A stretch of DNA of 64,000 nt from Skeletonema tropicum (Eukaryota > Bacillariophyta > Thalassiosirophyceae > Thalassiosirales > Thalassiosiraceae), in assembly GCA_037178625.1 (NCBI GenBank), contig CM074137.1:1860001-1924000 (forward strand), in the 5' to 3' direction. Positions 1 through 11,291 of this stretch are shown in pieces. Made by a program: the position numbers and the translations under genes. A model generated the notes under the pieces. That model saw nothing but the letters and a program-made list of their open reading frames with translations. It ran no database searches and was not told the DNA's origin. Positions within the stretch are counted from its first letter, which is position 1, and each line of letters starts with the position of its first letter.

Positions 1-2
1 GC

Positions 3-3000
3 AATGCTAACAGCGCCAGTGCATCGGCGGAGGCGCCCTCAGTGAAGTCGCTCCCCCATCCGTGCTGCTCAGCGCGCTTGGCCTTGGCGTGCATCCAGAA
101 TGCGCTGCAGATGGGCGTGGTGACCAAATTCTTCCTGTGCCCGCAGGGCAGGGCCAGAAAGAGCCTCCTAGGGCAGGCCCGCCTCAATAAAGCAAACCTT
201 TCGCCGGCGGAGGAGAAATTCATCATCAACCCGGCATCGCAGCACGATGTGGACGATGGATTCAGCTCGGGCGATGACGACGATTTCGATAAATCGATAC
301 AGCAGGACGCCCAAAACCCAAACAATAAAAATAAGGCGCTGCACATTATAAATGCCAGAAATAGGGAGCCCTTCTTCGTTCCCACCGGGCCGGACGCTTC
401 ATCCATTGGCATGCAGGGGGGAAAGGTGCCGGGGGCGGGGGGCGGCAAATTACCCTTCAACTATAAAAAAATCAGATACTTTGATGCGGTCACGGCGAAT
501 CATCGGGCAGTGGCTAGAAATTTCTTACGGACGGAAATACACACTGCCAACAAATCATACAGCAAAGCACTTGTCAATCACTTGAGAAATAACGAGCAAA
601 ATAACAACCACACCCCAATTGACAAGAACAATGATCCGATCCTCGAACAGAAAGCCGCCCTCAAAAATGTCTTGACTAGATTCCCACATGAATTGAAGCC
701 AGAACTCAGTGCAGCGTTAGTCATTGAAAGTCTCAGCATCAACCAACATGAAAGTATCGAGGGGATGGCCAAGTGCTATGATGGAATCGTCTCCGCGGGT
801 ATTGCTCTCTTGGATATTGTCAATGACTCAACAATTGATGGTAGTACTGTGTCTGGGGGGAGCAGTAAATCCAAGTTAACAACAGCAGAGATCATGACGG
901 CATTGACACCACTTTTGGTAACAACATTAGAGCAACCCTCGGGAGAAGTCTTTATTGCTTTGGCAAAACTGAGAAATTATTGTGGTACGAGGCGGTACCA
1001 ACGTCGGTTTGTCCAACGTATTGCCCCCTTCCTCGTACGACCACCTGGTGCGGCGATATGGTGTCTTCGTCACCAGGGTGACATCGAAGCAATTATTGCG
1101 GCGATAGAAATGATTTTAGATAATGCATTTGACGTTTTTTCTTCTGGATGGTATGAGAGGGGGAGACATATTCTCAAAGATACCCACCGTGCGGAAAGTC
1201 TGCGTACGGCAGCGTCTCAGCTGCGGAGGTTGAACTCTCCTTCACCAACAGGTGGACTATTGGTAGGTCTATCAACGCCTGGATTACATCGACGTGGTGC
1301 CCAGGCCAGTACTGGGTTTGGAAGTATTGCTGCAAAGAGAGATGGTATGTCGAGTGACTCATTGGAAGAATGGGAGGTTTTGGCCATTGATGATCATATT
1401 CGTCACAGCGTTATGGATTTATTCACAAGAGATTGGAGTAGAATTAGCACGTTGAGTAATTCTATGAAAGAACATGACACCCCGTATGGAAGGCGACGGG
1501 GAATCAGTGCTAGCAAGTCAAAAGAATGGCAAGACGCAACAAATGCCGGTTCCTCCCCACTGTCGAACTTTGGATTGACGAAGAGCCCTCGAACAATCAA
1601 CAACAGCAAATTGCCCTTGTCCCCACGAAATGCAACACTGTCAGGAGGACAACTCAGTACTCCTCTCGCCCAGTTACCTTCCGCAGATGCATTGGAGTCA
1701 ACTTTTGGACCATCATTTTCATCTCAACATGTTGTCATTGAAGACTCGGATCCTCCTCCTCCCCCCTCCAACTTTTCACCTCCTTCGGCACCTTCATCTC
1801 CCACGCGCGAATCATTTTCGAAACCAGGTACACCGCAAACACCGCCGTCGCAGTACTATGAATTCAGATCCACTGATAGGCTATCAATGCCAAATCTCCA
1901 GGAGCAGAGAAGTAGCTCCCAGTCAATAGCAACCGAGCCATCCTCACCGGGGAGCAGAAGTAGAGAAATGGGAAGCGTCCCTCTATCTCCTCAGTCATCG
2001 TTGGGCGCATCCAGTGCTGGGGTTGGTGGGCAACGACCTGCATCATTGACACCATCTATTATGAAGTACCAATATCGTGCATTGACCTCCACTGCAGCTG
2101 AGAGGAAACGGACAGTGGCGGCCTGTCGAGCATTACGAGCACAAATCACACAATTTGAAGATGCCTTCATTAAAATGCATGGTCGGGCACCAAAAGGATT
2201 TTCCGAGAGAGCTCCTCTAGCGAGTACCTACACGCAGTATAGAGAGTGGAAGCGCGCCATCCGAGCTGATGCTGCTTGCCGCATTCAAGCACTCTTCCGT
2301 GGCGCCAAGGCTCGATTGTCGTTGAGGCACAGCCGCAACGAAAAAATTGCCCGTTTTGTTTCGAAGCGATTCAAAGCACCAACCACGAGCCATGGAGCGC
2401 AAGGGAGAGCAATAGAGCAGAGCCTAAATCATTTGAGCATTCCTTTAGATATTGGGCGGAGTGACGCTGATTCTTCTCCTTTGCCTCGAACTCGATTGGA
2501 AACAAGAACCGGGCAGCGAGGGGACGACAGTGTGGAGGTTGTTATGAATCCTGGTACATCCAATTCTACTGGCGGCACTTCACCAACACCGTCATCATCT
2601 CCCAACTGGAGGAATAGATCGCAGCGCCGCCAACAACAATCTGGCGGAGGGACTTCACGGTCATCATCTGGCAGACGCAGTAGTAGTAGTGGTTTACCTG
2701 ACGTAACAGTGATGTCTCTCGCAGAACTTCAGCAGCGGAAGCGAGAGTTGAAACAGCAGCTCAAGCAGTATGATATGAATTTCCATGCACAGCATGGAAG
2801 GATGCCAGAGAAAAGAGAGAAAGAACCAATTAGACATCTCTATGAGAGCTACAATACGTACAAGAACCAGATTAGCACCATTGAAAAAGGAGAGGCACAG
2901 CCAGGGCCAGGCACTGCTGCATTTCGTGGTGCTGACGTGTCGCCGTCAAATTCCCCTTCTGCATCGCCGACATTCAATTCGGGTCGTGTGACACCGCCTC

Positions 3001-3272
3001 AAGGTGACGGTCATTTTAAGAAAGCAACCGATATCTCGGAAGAAAGTAGCAAATCTGAGGACGAAGTAGAATCAGGGACCGGAGGTTCGTCGCAAGATCT
3101 GGCTTCACTTAAAGCGGAGAAGGCTACTTTGCATCAAATGTTACGGTCCTACGAAAAAGATTTCTTCAAAGAGCACAAGCGCCAAGTCTCTAGTTTTGCA
3201 GATATTCGGCCTGTTGCAGGTCAGTATAGGAGATACAAAGAAATCAAGAAGGCTATTGCGTCACTCTCGTGA
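3..3272 (+). CDS. IQ-motif protein with three FAM13-like motifs, 5'-truncated by the window edge
   Basis: The frame is open from base 3 with no stop, and the first in-frame candidate start seen is a GTG at 42, so the true start lies left of the window. About 1,089 residues are visible. The N-terminal part has an acidic stretch (GDDDDFD) and a folded region I do not recognise. The middle is Ser/Pro-rich and low complexity. The C-terminal third holds three related ~48-residue helical motifs, at about residues 693-741, 893-946 and 1022-1074 counted from base 42. Each follows the pattern Leu/Arg/Gln-rich helix, F-x-x-x-H-x-R, then Y-x-x-Y/W-K-x-x-I, which resembles the C-terminal motif of animal FAM13 proteins. 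The first motif runs straight into an IQ-type segment ([15 protein letters not shown], bases ~2271-2315), which suggests calmodulin binding. Cellular role unknown. The FAM13 likeness is by eye. Confidence 0.75.
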   Translation, partial: NANSASASAEAPSVKSLPHPCCSARLALACIQNALQMGVVTKFFLCPQGRARKSLLGQARLNKANLSPAEEKFIINPASQHDVDDGFSSGDDDDFDKSIQQDAQNPNNKNKALHIINARNREPFFVPTGPDASSIGMQGGKVPGAGGGKLPFNYKKIRYFDAVTANHRAVARNFLRTEIHTANKSYSKALVNHLRNNEQNNNHTPIDKNNDPILEQKAALKNVLTRFPHELKPELSAALVIESLSINQHESIEGMAKCYDGIVSAGIALLDIVNDSTIDGSTVSGGSSKSKLTTAEIMTALTPLLVTTLEQPSGEVFIALAKLRNYCGTRRYQRRFVQRIAPFLVRPPGAAIWCLRHQGDIEAIIAAIEMILDNAFDVFSSGWYERGRHILKDTHRAESLRTAASQLRRLNSPSPTGGLLVGLSTPGLHRRGAQASTGFGSIAAKRDGMSSDSLEEWEVLAIDDHIRHSVMDLFTRDWSRISTLSNSMKEHDTPYGRRRGISASKSKEWQDATNAGSSPLSNFGLTKSPRTINNSKLPLSPRNATLSGGQLSTPLAQLPSADALESTFGPSFSSQHVVIEDSDPPPPPSNFSPPSAPSSPTRESFSKPGTPQTPPSQYYEFRSTDRLSMPNLQEQRSSSQSIATEPSSPGSRSREMGSVPLSPQSSLGASSAGVGGQRPASLTPSIMKYQYRALTSTAAERKRTVAACRALRAQITQFEDAFIKMHGRAPKGFSERAPLASTYTQYREWKRAIRADAACRIQALFRGAKARLSLRHSRNEKIARFVSKRFKAPTTSHGAQGRAIEQSLNHLSIPLDIGRSDADSSPLPRTRLETRTGQRGDDSVEVVMNPGTSNSTGGTSPTPSSSPNWRNRSQRRQQQSGGGTSRSSSGRRSSSSGLPDVTVMSLAELQQRKRELKQQLKQYDMNFHAQHGRMPEKREKEPIRHLYESYNTYKNQISTIEKGEAQPGPGTAAFRGADVSPSNSPSASPTFNSGRVTPPQGDGHFKKATDISEESSKSEDEVESGTGGSSQDLASLKAEKATLHQMLRSYEKDFFKEHKRQVSSFADIRPVAGQYRRYKEIKKAIASLS

Positions 3273-3474
3273 TGGCTTACTTGTCACGAACAATGACAAG
3301 ACACACTTTGCGATTGTAAGGCAGTGAAAAATTTACGCGTGATGGAATGAATTTTCATCTAATCAAATATAATAATATATGTAACTGTGTTTTTCCTAGA
3401 CGCTCTTCAAAACGATGTATTTCGCTAACAGTTAAATCATTTACTGGATACCAAACTCTGTTGAACATTTCTCT

Positions 3475-6400
3475 TTATTCGACAGTTCTCATCGACAACC
3501 TCCGCGAACTCCTCAGTCTCGTAGGGACTCTGCCGTCAATTCCCAAATTAGTACACTGTCCGTAAAATATATTGATGATTTGCTGCAAGGAATGTTTCGT
3601 TTATTTTGTTAAAAATCCAGCAGGCATGGATTGCAGACAAAAAAATAGTAAGAGGAATACTTACCTGCATTGGCAAAGAGAAGAACCCAAACAACAATGA
3701 CCACCCCCAAAGCACCCCAGGTAAGCCGCCGTCTGTGATGTGAAGTAGGTGAGATTGCAGCCGCATTAAACTCATCATACAATGATAAACAATGAACAAA
3801 CTTACCGGCTACGTGAAGCGCTTTCCCCCCAAATTCAACCATAATAATCTGCAGAATAGCGGTTATTACGAGGATGCCACAAAACAAAGGATTTCGAGGC
3901 ATGCCTTTGAATACATTGATCTCCCCGTTTAGACTTCTCGAATTTATCTCATTGAACAACTGCATCCACACGAAGGCATTGAAGATGAAAGTATAATGTT
4001 CCGAGTTAATCCCTTCACGCTCGACAATATGACCAGGCTCCAATTCAAAGACCCGTGGGCCACCGAATAGGAGAAACATGATAATAACGAGCTGATACGA
4101 TGCCTGCCCAAGCATGTTTGCCCACATTCTAACCGTCACAATGCTCTTCGAACGATTGACAGGATTTCGCTGCAACAGCTCATCTGTCGGAGGCTCAGAT
4201 GCAAGTGCAAGACTTGCGAGAGAATCCATGATTAGATTTACCCAAAGCATCTGGATCGCTGCCAAAGGAGATTTGGCGTAAGCAAAAGAGCCAACCAAGG
4301 CTGTTACGACGGCAGCTATATTGACAGTAAGTTGAAACTGAAGAAATTTCTGAATGGATGCATAAACGTTTCGGCCCCATTTGGCAGCAGTGACGATTGA
4401 TGCAAAGTTGTCATCGAGCAAGATAATGTCTGCGGCATCTTTTGCAATTTGCGTTCCAGCGATTCCTGATGACCAATGAGTATGAATATACGTGAGCTGG
4501 GGAAAAATACGTTATTTCTTTCACACAAAAACATACTTCTTCTACTTACCCATGGCAAACCCAATATCCGCTCGTTTGAGTGCAGGAGCATCATTTGTAC
4601 CGTCCCCAGTCATTGCAACAACTTGACGATCAGGAAAGACCATAATTTTATCTTCATTTTTCAATGTTTGGCATGCACGTTTGTCAGTATAAAGTGTAGA
4701 TTGGTTCAGGCCATGTGCCAGCGTGAGTTTGTCATCAGGAGAGCTCCTTGCCAATACTCGCAAATGAGGCCAAATCTTATCAAATGCAGTTTGATCAAAC
4801 TCCTTTTCGCCATCATCATCAATCTGGTACACCTTCCTCCTGAACACTTTTCCTTCCATGAGGACATTTGGCTTTAGATTCGCCGCAATCTTTTCTTCTG
4901 ATCCATCTGTAAAGTGAAAGTCCTTCAATATTCCAGCTTGGTACGCAATGCTCACAGCAGTATTTGGACTATCTCCTGTCACTAGTCGCACATCAATACC
5001 GGCTTCATAGCACTGTTTGATGGCACCTTGCACTTCCGGCCTCAAGGGATCCTCGATTCCAACAAGAGCGGCAAATGTTAGATTTGTTTCAACTTCCAAA
5101 GCTTCTGTACCGTCAGCGTTGAGGATGTTTGCGCTTTTCGCATCAAAATCAGCACCATCTGGCAGGTCTCTATACGCAAGCACGAGAGTTCTCATGCCAC
5201 GACGGTTGTAGGCTTCACTAACACCCAGAATACGTTGTCGAGATTCATCGTCCAGCGCGGGAGTGCTCGAGGTGAGCTGATCAGTGCACCTTGCCAACAC
5301 AACTTCAGAAGCGCCCTTGCAGTAAATACGATATCCACCCTCAACCTTGGGGACTGCCCAGCTCATCATCTTTCGTGCAGATGAGAATTCAATTTGCTTC
5401 CCCTCCACTAAAAACTCGGAAAGGGCACCTTTCAAACTACGTCCTCGAGTGCTGTCACGAAGATCTTGGCAATTCTCACCAAGCGAATGTGCAAACGCTA
5501 AAAGAGCTACCTCTGTCGGGTTTCCAGTGGATGCAGTCATTTGATCTCCTTCAAATTCCACAGTAGTTTCGTCCATAGTATCGACAGCGATTAATGTTGT
5601 AATCAGAGTGAGAATGGAATCCTTTGGCCTGTCTGGACTGCTTTTAATGAAATCACCAAGAGACATGGAAGGATCATTGCAAGTAAAGTCAGTGCCATTG
5701 GTGTAAATTGATCGTGCTGTCATTTTGTTTGAGGTCAGTGTCCCCGTTTTGTCAGTACAAATTGTAGTGGCACAACCCATTGTTTCACATGCATCCAAAT
5801 GCTTGACCAAATTTTGTTCCTTCATCATTTTGTTCGACGAAAATGCCAGCGCAAGAGTAACAGCAAGTGGAAGTCCTTCTGGAACAGCCACGGCCAATAC
5901 AGTAATGGCAACAACAATGTAGTCAATAATGTATTGCCTTGGACTAAGCCCTTCAAATACAAATCCCTTGATACAATTCACAACGAAAGAAAGGAGGGCG
6001 GCAAGAGTCCCGGCAATCCCAATCTGCTTTGCAATTTTTTCAAGCTTCACAAAGAGAGGCGAATCCTCATCTCCATCCAATCCATCTCCTTCATGATCTG
6101 TGGAATCATAAACATGTGCCTTGATTTTTCCAGCAACACTGTTGATCCCAACAGCAATCACTAGCATTTTTGCAGAACCTTGAACGGCGGTCGTTCCACT
6201 CAACACGATATCCCCAGGTTTTTTGGAAATTAGTTTTGACTCACCCGTTAGAGATGATTCGTCCATTTTTAATCCACCACTAATTGGTGGACCCAACAAA
6301 ATACAATCTGCAGGGATACTAGCAAGATTATGCGCATTGACACTCAAAATGTCGCCCACCACAATGTCATCATCAGTAACACTCATTTGATGACCGTTGC

Positions 6401-7415
6401 GAACAACAGCCTTGGTATTAGTTTCATGCAAACTGCGTGTCAATCGAATGAATGCAAATTGTTTCGCATAGTCAATGCTCGCTGTGACGAGAACTACAAT
6501 GAGAACAGACAGGAGGATAGCAAACCCTTCTAGCCAACACGCTCCACATTTCTCCCCTTCCTTCAATGTTGTCGTCTCCACGACAAGCCCAATGATACCT
6601 AGAACAATAAGCATTATCAGGACAAAATCTTGAACGGCATCCCAGCACAATTTGAGAAAAGAATCGAGTTTCTTATCCGCAATGGCATTCGTCCCAAATG
6701 TTTCCCTGCGAAATTCAATGTCTACGGCATCATTAGCGATTCCATCTTCTGGCCTGGATCTGAGAATGACCGTTGCAAGAGCATTCGCAGCAGATTCCAG
6801 GTCATGCCCACGCTGCAATTCCTGCATGGATCCACTCTTCATCATGCCATGACCAGCATCGTCGTCACTGGTCCCAATCCGCTTGACAAGTGCCTCAATC
6901 TTGACGCGAGCACTTTTCAATTCTTCCTCCTCCCCCGGGGCACAGGGCGGTAAATTGGCAGCCGCCTTCTCGAGAACCCTGGCAAGAGCCTGATGTGTCC
7001 GGTCATTGCTAAGATCACTCAAATCTTTTGTCGTAACGGGAAAGGGCGTCTTGGGAGCCACGTTAACTCGAAGAAAGGCATTCACCATGTTGGAGAGTAC
7101 TGAGCCGGCACTTTGAATGGATCGGAGGGACGAATCAATGGCCGCTGCAAGGGCTCCCCCCATTCGAGGAGATCGAGGAGATTGGCTACTGACGCTCTCG
7201 GCAGATACTTCTAGAGTGTCGGCCTCAGCGTCAGCATCACCCGACGTGATTTCAAGGCTGATTTTTTGAGGTGACGTCTCTTCATCGGCAGCAATGTCAG
7301 CATCAACATCAACATTCTCTTCATCGACATTATTTTCGACGACAGAATCGGCCGTCATTTTTTCGGTTGATTTATCATCAGATTCCGCACTGACTTCCAT
7401 GAAAGTCTTGACCAT
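3475..7415 (-). CDS. P2B-type (plasma-membrane/vacuolar) Ca2+-transporting ATPase, four exons
   Basis: I model four exons: 7415-4550, 4465-3806, 3732-3665 and 3582-3475. The introns (84, 73 and 82 bp) have GTAAG donors and CAG acceptors, and the frame is kept throughout, giving 1,233 residues. Exon 1 carries the actuator TGES motif (MDESSLTGES), the phosphorylation motif DKTGTLT (Asp about residue 555), the nucleotide-binding CKGASE and the hinge GDGTNDAPALK. Splicing restores FAMGIAGTQIAKDAADII. The last membrane helix ends LPMQ-QIINIFY across intron 3, followed by a short Arg-rich tail. The protein would pump Ca2+ out of the cytosol using ATP. A ~230-residue N-terminal extension rich in Asp/Glu and Ser precedes the first membrane segment, and could be regulatory. 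The long P2B C-terminal calmodulin tail of animals is absent; plant-type pumps carry their autoinhibitory region at the N terminus, which would fit. It is divergent from the gene at 7763. Confidence 0.93.
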
Positions 7416-7762
7416 GATATTATTGACGTCTTATCTTTGCTGATGCTTCATAGATAAAACGGGACAATGACAAGGTTTGGTAAAAGTTTACACGATAGAA
7501 TTGTAGAGTGCGTTAGATTTGATTCGACGACAAAAGATCAATCCATTCCAAGAGTTCCAAAATCCTTTCACGTCTCTGTTTCGTCATTTTACGAAAGGTT
7601 ATTTTAAGGTTTTTGATGGGCGACGCAATGCTTACGTCACGCGCCATCTTTGGATCTTCACCTCGACGTCACACGCCGGTTTCATTTTGTTCTACGAAAG
7701 CATTCCATTCCTATCGCCTATGACTACATCAAGCAAAGGAACAGGGGCATAAAAGAAGCACC
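7416..7762. promoter_or_regulatory. Shared divergent promoter with three TGACGT/ACGTCA sites
   Basis: This 347-bp gap separates the start codons of the Ca2+-ATPase (minus) and the plastid-type acidic protein (plus). It contains TGACGT at 7424-7429 and ACGTCA at 7634-7639 and 7666-7671. These hexamers match the CO2/cAMP-responsive elements (CCRE1 and CCRE2) described in diatom carbonic anhydrase promoters, and the core of bZIP sites. The first lies close to the ATPase start and the other two about 100-130 bp upstream of the other gene. Binding is inference; the hexamers are seen directly. Confidence 0.4.
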
Positions 7763-10120
7763 ATGAAGATGATTCACGCTGCCCATGCCCTCTTGGTGAC
7801 CGCTGCCGCCGGTGCTGTGGTGCAATCTTGCGCTGCTTTTATCATTCAATCAAAAAGTCGCCATACGTTTCTCCCTCCGCAGCAACATACTCATCTATTC
7901 TACTACAAATCCGATGAACCATTTTCGGAACGTTTGAATCAAGTCCAGTCCGAATTGGAATCTGTGAAAGAAGAAGGGCTTCAACAATTTGTAATCGACG
8001 AACTCCTCTCCGCGGAGAAGAAGCTGTCCTTTGTGTCAAAAGTTAGTGAAAGCGATCGAAATGAGATACGCTTGGCAAAGCAAATTCTCAAGGGAGCACT
8101 TCAACAAGGAAGAGAGATTGCGAATGAAGTGAAAGAAGTGAAGAGAGGGTTTGACGAGCTCCAAGCTGCCAAAATATTGGAAGGCGCTACGGAACAAATT
8201 GTTGCGAAGGATGTGTTGGTAGAAAAAGGTGAGAAGATTGATCAATCACGTAGCATTGCTCTCTTTACAATATATACTAATTATGCACTATTGACTTAAT
8301 GTTCAGACCTTGAAAAAGTAATGGAAAGCGTGGCAATTGCGTTGAAGGATGCCGAAGAAGTACTAAGGACTGCCGTGCTGACTGCGGCATCTCAAGATGG
8401 GCTCACAGATGATGTCAAAGAAAGTTTAGTAAAAAAGTTGGAACTCAGTGCCAAGACTGTCGAGGAAACTATTAAAGTGGCAGATTCTGCGGCTAAAACA
8501 GCCAAGCAAATGGTGACTGTTGACGATGCCGCTCTAGATGAAATGGAAAAGGCTGCAATAAAGTTAACAGATGCGATTGATAACACAGAGGCAGTGACAG
8601 CATCACTTGAGGGTAGTGAAGGTAGTGCCGAGGTTGATGCATTAGCAGACTCACTCAAAATAGCATCTGATGAAATGGTGAATGATTTAACTGCTGTGGA
8701 TAACATTGCTGCCGCAGTAACACGGAAAATTGAAGTGCAGGCCGACGCAGTACTCGAGATGGACCAGAAAGCAGGCGAAGCTGTCGGGACTATCAACGCA
8801 GCTAAAACTACAATTGAACAATCCAATTCCGATACTGATAAGGCTATGCTGAAATCATCATTACAAGAGTCAGCAGACAAGATAGAAGTCGATGAGACTG
8901 CGGCTGAAGAACTAGCGAAGGCCATCACTTCAGATGCAGATACGGATGCAGCAGCCACCAAGGTCATAGCAGATGCTGATCATGTTTTTGATGAATTAAT
9001 TAGTTCTGTGAAAGAAACGGTTGATGAAGTAGTGTCCGATTACGCCAGTGGCGAAGACTTGGATGACGCAGATGCAATCTCGGAAGAGCTTGATGCAATT
9101 GAAAGTGATGAAGCTGAAGCAGAGAAGGCAATCAAGTCACTTGAAGAAGCTGAAGAAAAAGTATCAGAAAGTGCAGTGGATGACCTGAAAGAAGAGCAAA
9201 TCAAAAGTGAACGAGTACAAGAGGTCAAGAGTGAAGCACCTGAAGCTGTGGAGCCACATAAAGAAGAAGAAGAGCAGGTCGAAAGCGAACCAGTTAAAGA
9301 GGTCAAGAGTGAAGCACCCGAAGCTGCGGAGCCACATAAAGAAGATCAGATCGAAAGTGAACCAGCTAAAGATGTCAAGAATGAAGCACCTGAAGTCGTG
9401 GAGTCACCTAAAGAAGAAGAGCAGGTCAAAAGCGAACCAATAAAAGAGGTCAAGAGTGAAGCACCTGAAGCTGAGGAGCCACCAAAAGAAGTCGAAAGCA
9501 AGCCAGACTCAGATTCAGCTGATGTGAAGACAATTGCTGAGGCACCAACGCCATCTCCGGTGCAAGCTTCCGACGATAATATAGTGCCAACAGCTGGCAC
9601 TGAAGTTGAAAAAGTTGATACTGTGGAGAAGAGTGCCAGTAGTACTCACGACCTATCAGATATTAAACAGATTATTGAGGATGACAGCAACGTCCAGAAT
9701 GTGAAATTGCCTGAATCTTCACCGGAAGTTGGTGGAGGAGAGAACGTTGTTGACTCGCATGAAGTAATAGCTGCCAGTGCCGACCATGTCCAGAAAGCTG
9801 AAGAAGTAATTGCTTCATCATCTGCATTGCCAGATACTTCACCTGTTATCGAAAGTAGTGGAAAAGTAGCAGAGAATATCAAAGCTGTCGTTACAAGTAG
9901 TGCAGAAAACCATGGAGGTGAAGCATCAGATCATATTGAGAACCTTGAAACTGCTGTCGCAAGCGTTTCCAATGTGGTGGAGGAACTTGCAAGCAAAACG
10001 ATAGCAGCAGGGGACTCTCTAGCAGACGCAGTTGATTCTGCCCACACAGCAGCCCCAGTGGCTGAATCAATAGCCCACGCAGTAGCCACTGTAACAGCAT
10101 TCTCATTCCTTCCATTCTAA
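7763..10120 (+). CDS. Acidic Ala/Glu-rich repeat protein with plastid-type presequence, two exons
   Basis: Exon 1 is 7763-8228 and exon 2 is 8307-10120; the 78-bp intron (GTGAG...TTCAG) joins EKG to give KDLEKVMES and 759 residues. The N terminus is a hydrophobic signal peptide ending SCAAF, with Phe after a predicted cut site, like the ASAFAP motif of diatom plastid preproteins; a short Ser/Gln/His-rich transit-like stretch follows. The rest is predicted helical and very acidic, rich in Ala, Asp, Glu, Val and Ser. At about bases 9187-9500 there are four degenerate repeats of the form E-x-V-K-S-E-A-P-E-A-x-E-P-x-K-E. No enzyme motif is visible. Codon choice and length support a real gene. The C terminus is doubtful: after the stop at 10118-10120 another frame stays open to 10239 with coding-like content, so the true end may lie there. 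Function unknown. Confidence 0.8.
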
Positions 10121-10386
10121 GTGAGTATGTTGCTCCACAATCAATGTTGACTCTCAATTTTCAATCCGAAGAGAGTAGATATCGCCCTCCAGTGAAAGAG
10201 CTAGCGGAGGAAAAGCTACTTGAATCTTCTAAAGAGTAATAGACTTACAGTTATTATCTACATTCATTGTGCATCTCTAGTTCACTGTCGTCTGTTTCCC
10301 TGTGCGCAACACATTTCTCCTACAATATAATTTAACCCTGTTAATAGTTGAGTTGTACGATGCGGAAGTAGACCTTCCTCCAAGGA

Positions 10387-10782
10387 TCAAGGATTGTTAC
10401 GTCTGATGCCCCTACGCTTCGGTGGTGGTGGTTTGTTGAGTATGTCCGCGTACTCAGCTTCATAATCAATGTCAATTGGCTTCCACCAGTTGATTAAATT
10501 TAAATCGGCGTACGCGTAATCAGAGTCGATTGGCTTCGGCTTCACCTCTTCTACTTCTCTTAAGTGTTCGTCTTCTATAATGTAGTATGTGTCAGCAATG
10601 TAATTTCCGATATGAAATCCTAAGTAAGCGCAATTCCCCAACAGGATTAGAGAGAGTACTATCGTCAAAATTAGGTTGCCTGGTATTTTTGATGGTCTGC
10701 TGCGGTTGATTCTCTTTCTATCGCTTGGAGCATCGATGCCAGCGGATGTAGCGCCCGACTCTCCTTTTCGCTGCACAGCCAT
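10387..10782 (-). CDS. Small single-pass membrane protein, function unknown
   Basis: The 131-residue reading uses the ATG at 10782, preceded by AACA. An in-frame ATG at 10806 would add eight hydrophobic residues, but it lies beside a TTTTTAG stretch that could be a splice acceptor, so I prefer the shorter start. The protein has a basic Ser/Arg-rich N terminus, one strong membrane helix at about residues 36-60 (LILTIVLSLILLGNCAYLG) and an acidic, Tyr/Asp-rich tail that ends in a Pro-Lys-Arg cluster. The positive-inside rule would put the N terminus in the cytosol. No family recognised. It is convergent with the acidic gene to its left, with about 150-270 bp between their ends. Confidence 0.55.
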   Translation of the reverse strand: MAVQRKGESGATSAGIDAPSDRKRINRSRPSKIPGNLILTIVLSLILLGNCAYLGFHIGNYIADTYYIIEDEHLREVEEVKPKPIDSDYAYADLNLINWWKPIDIDYEAEYADILNKPPPPKRRGIRRNNP

Positions 10783-11291
10783 TGTTGCTAAAAATAATAG
10801 AACCACCGCTTAGAGCGAAGTAAGATTGTAGTCTGTCAGCAGTGTCTTTGTTGTGGCTGCGTGGCGCAGCGGCAATTTATATGCTACACTCTCTTGTCCT
10901 GTGATGTATAAGAGCAACAGAGGAGCAACGACTAGGCGCTATACCTGAAAACAGCGTCGGCGTTAGGGAAGAGTATGAGACCAATGTGGAGGCATCGGAG
11001 TACTTTAGCTGAGTCTTGTTGGCCGAGGCTTGGGTTCGGGGTTCGGGGTGTTGCGGAGGCGAAAAGGTTCTGTGCGAATGAAGGGCTTCTCTTACAAAAA
11101 AGTGAAGAAAGACTACAAATATTTTCGCGTAAATGCGAATATCAGCACAGATCTGATTACTTAGCTAGGAGTACACTGAAAAACCTCGGTCGTAAAATTG
11201 TTGGGAGTGCACCAAAATCACGTGGAAAGTCAATGAAGGAATGAATGAATAATAGCTTTTACATATTACATATAATCAGATGCAGCTCTCT
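10783..11291. other. Intergenic, no supported gene
   Basis: This 509-bp stretch lies between the start of the small membrane protein and the end of the LRR gene. An 89-codon open frame at 10975-11244 has no domain, no protein-like composition and no regulatory context, so I do not call it. I see no RNA gene or repeat. Confidence 0.5.

Noticed and set aside
8392..8967. 191-codon minus-strand open frame, Ser/Ala/Val-rich
   Set aside because: It is the antisense shadow of the acidic Ala/Glu/Asp-rich gene; the composition is explained by the codons of that gene.
10975..11244. 89-codon plus-strand frame between the small membrane protein and the LRR gene
   Set aside because: No domain, biased composition or supporting context; length expected by chance.
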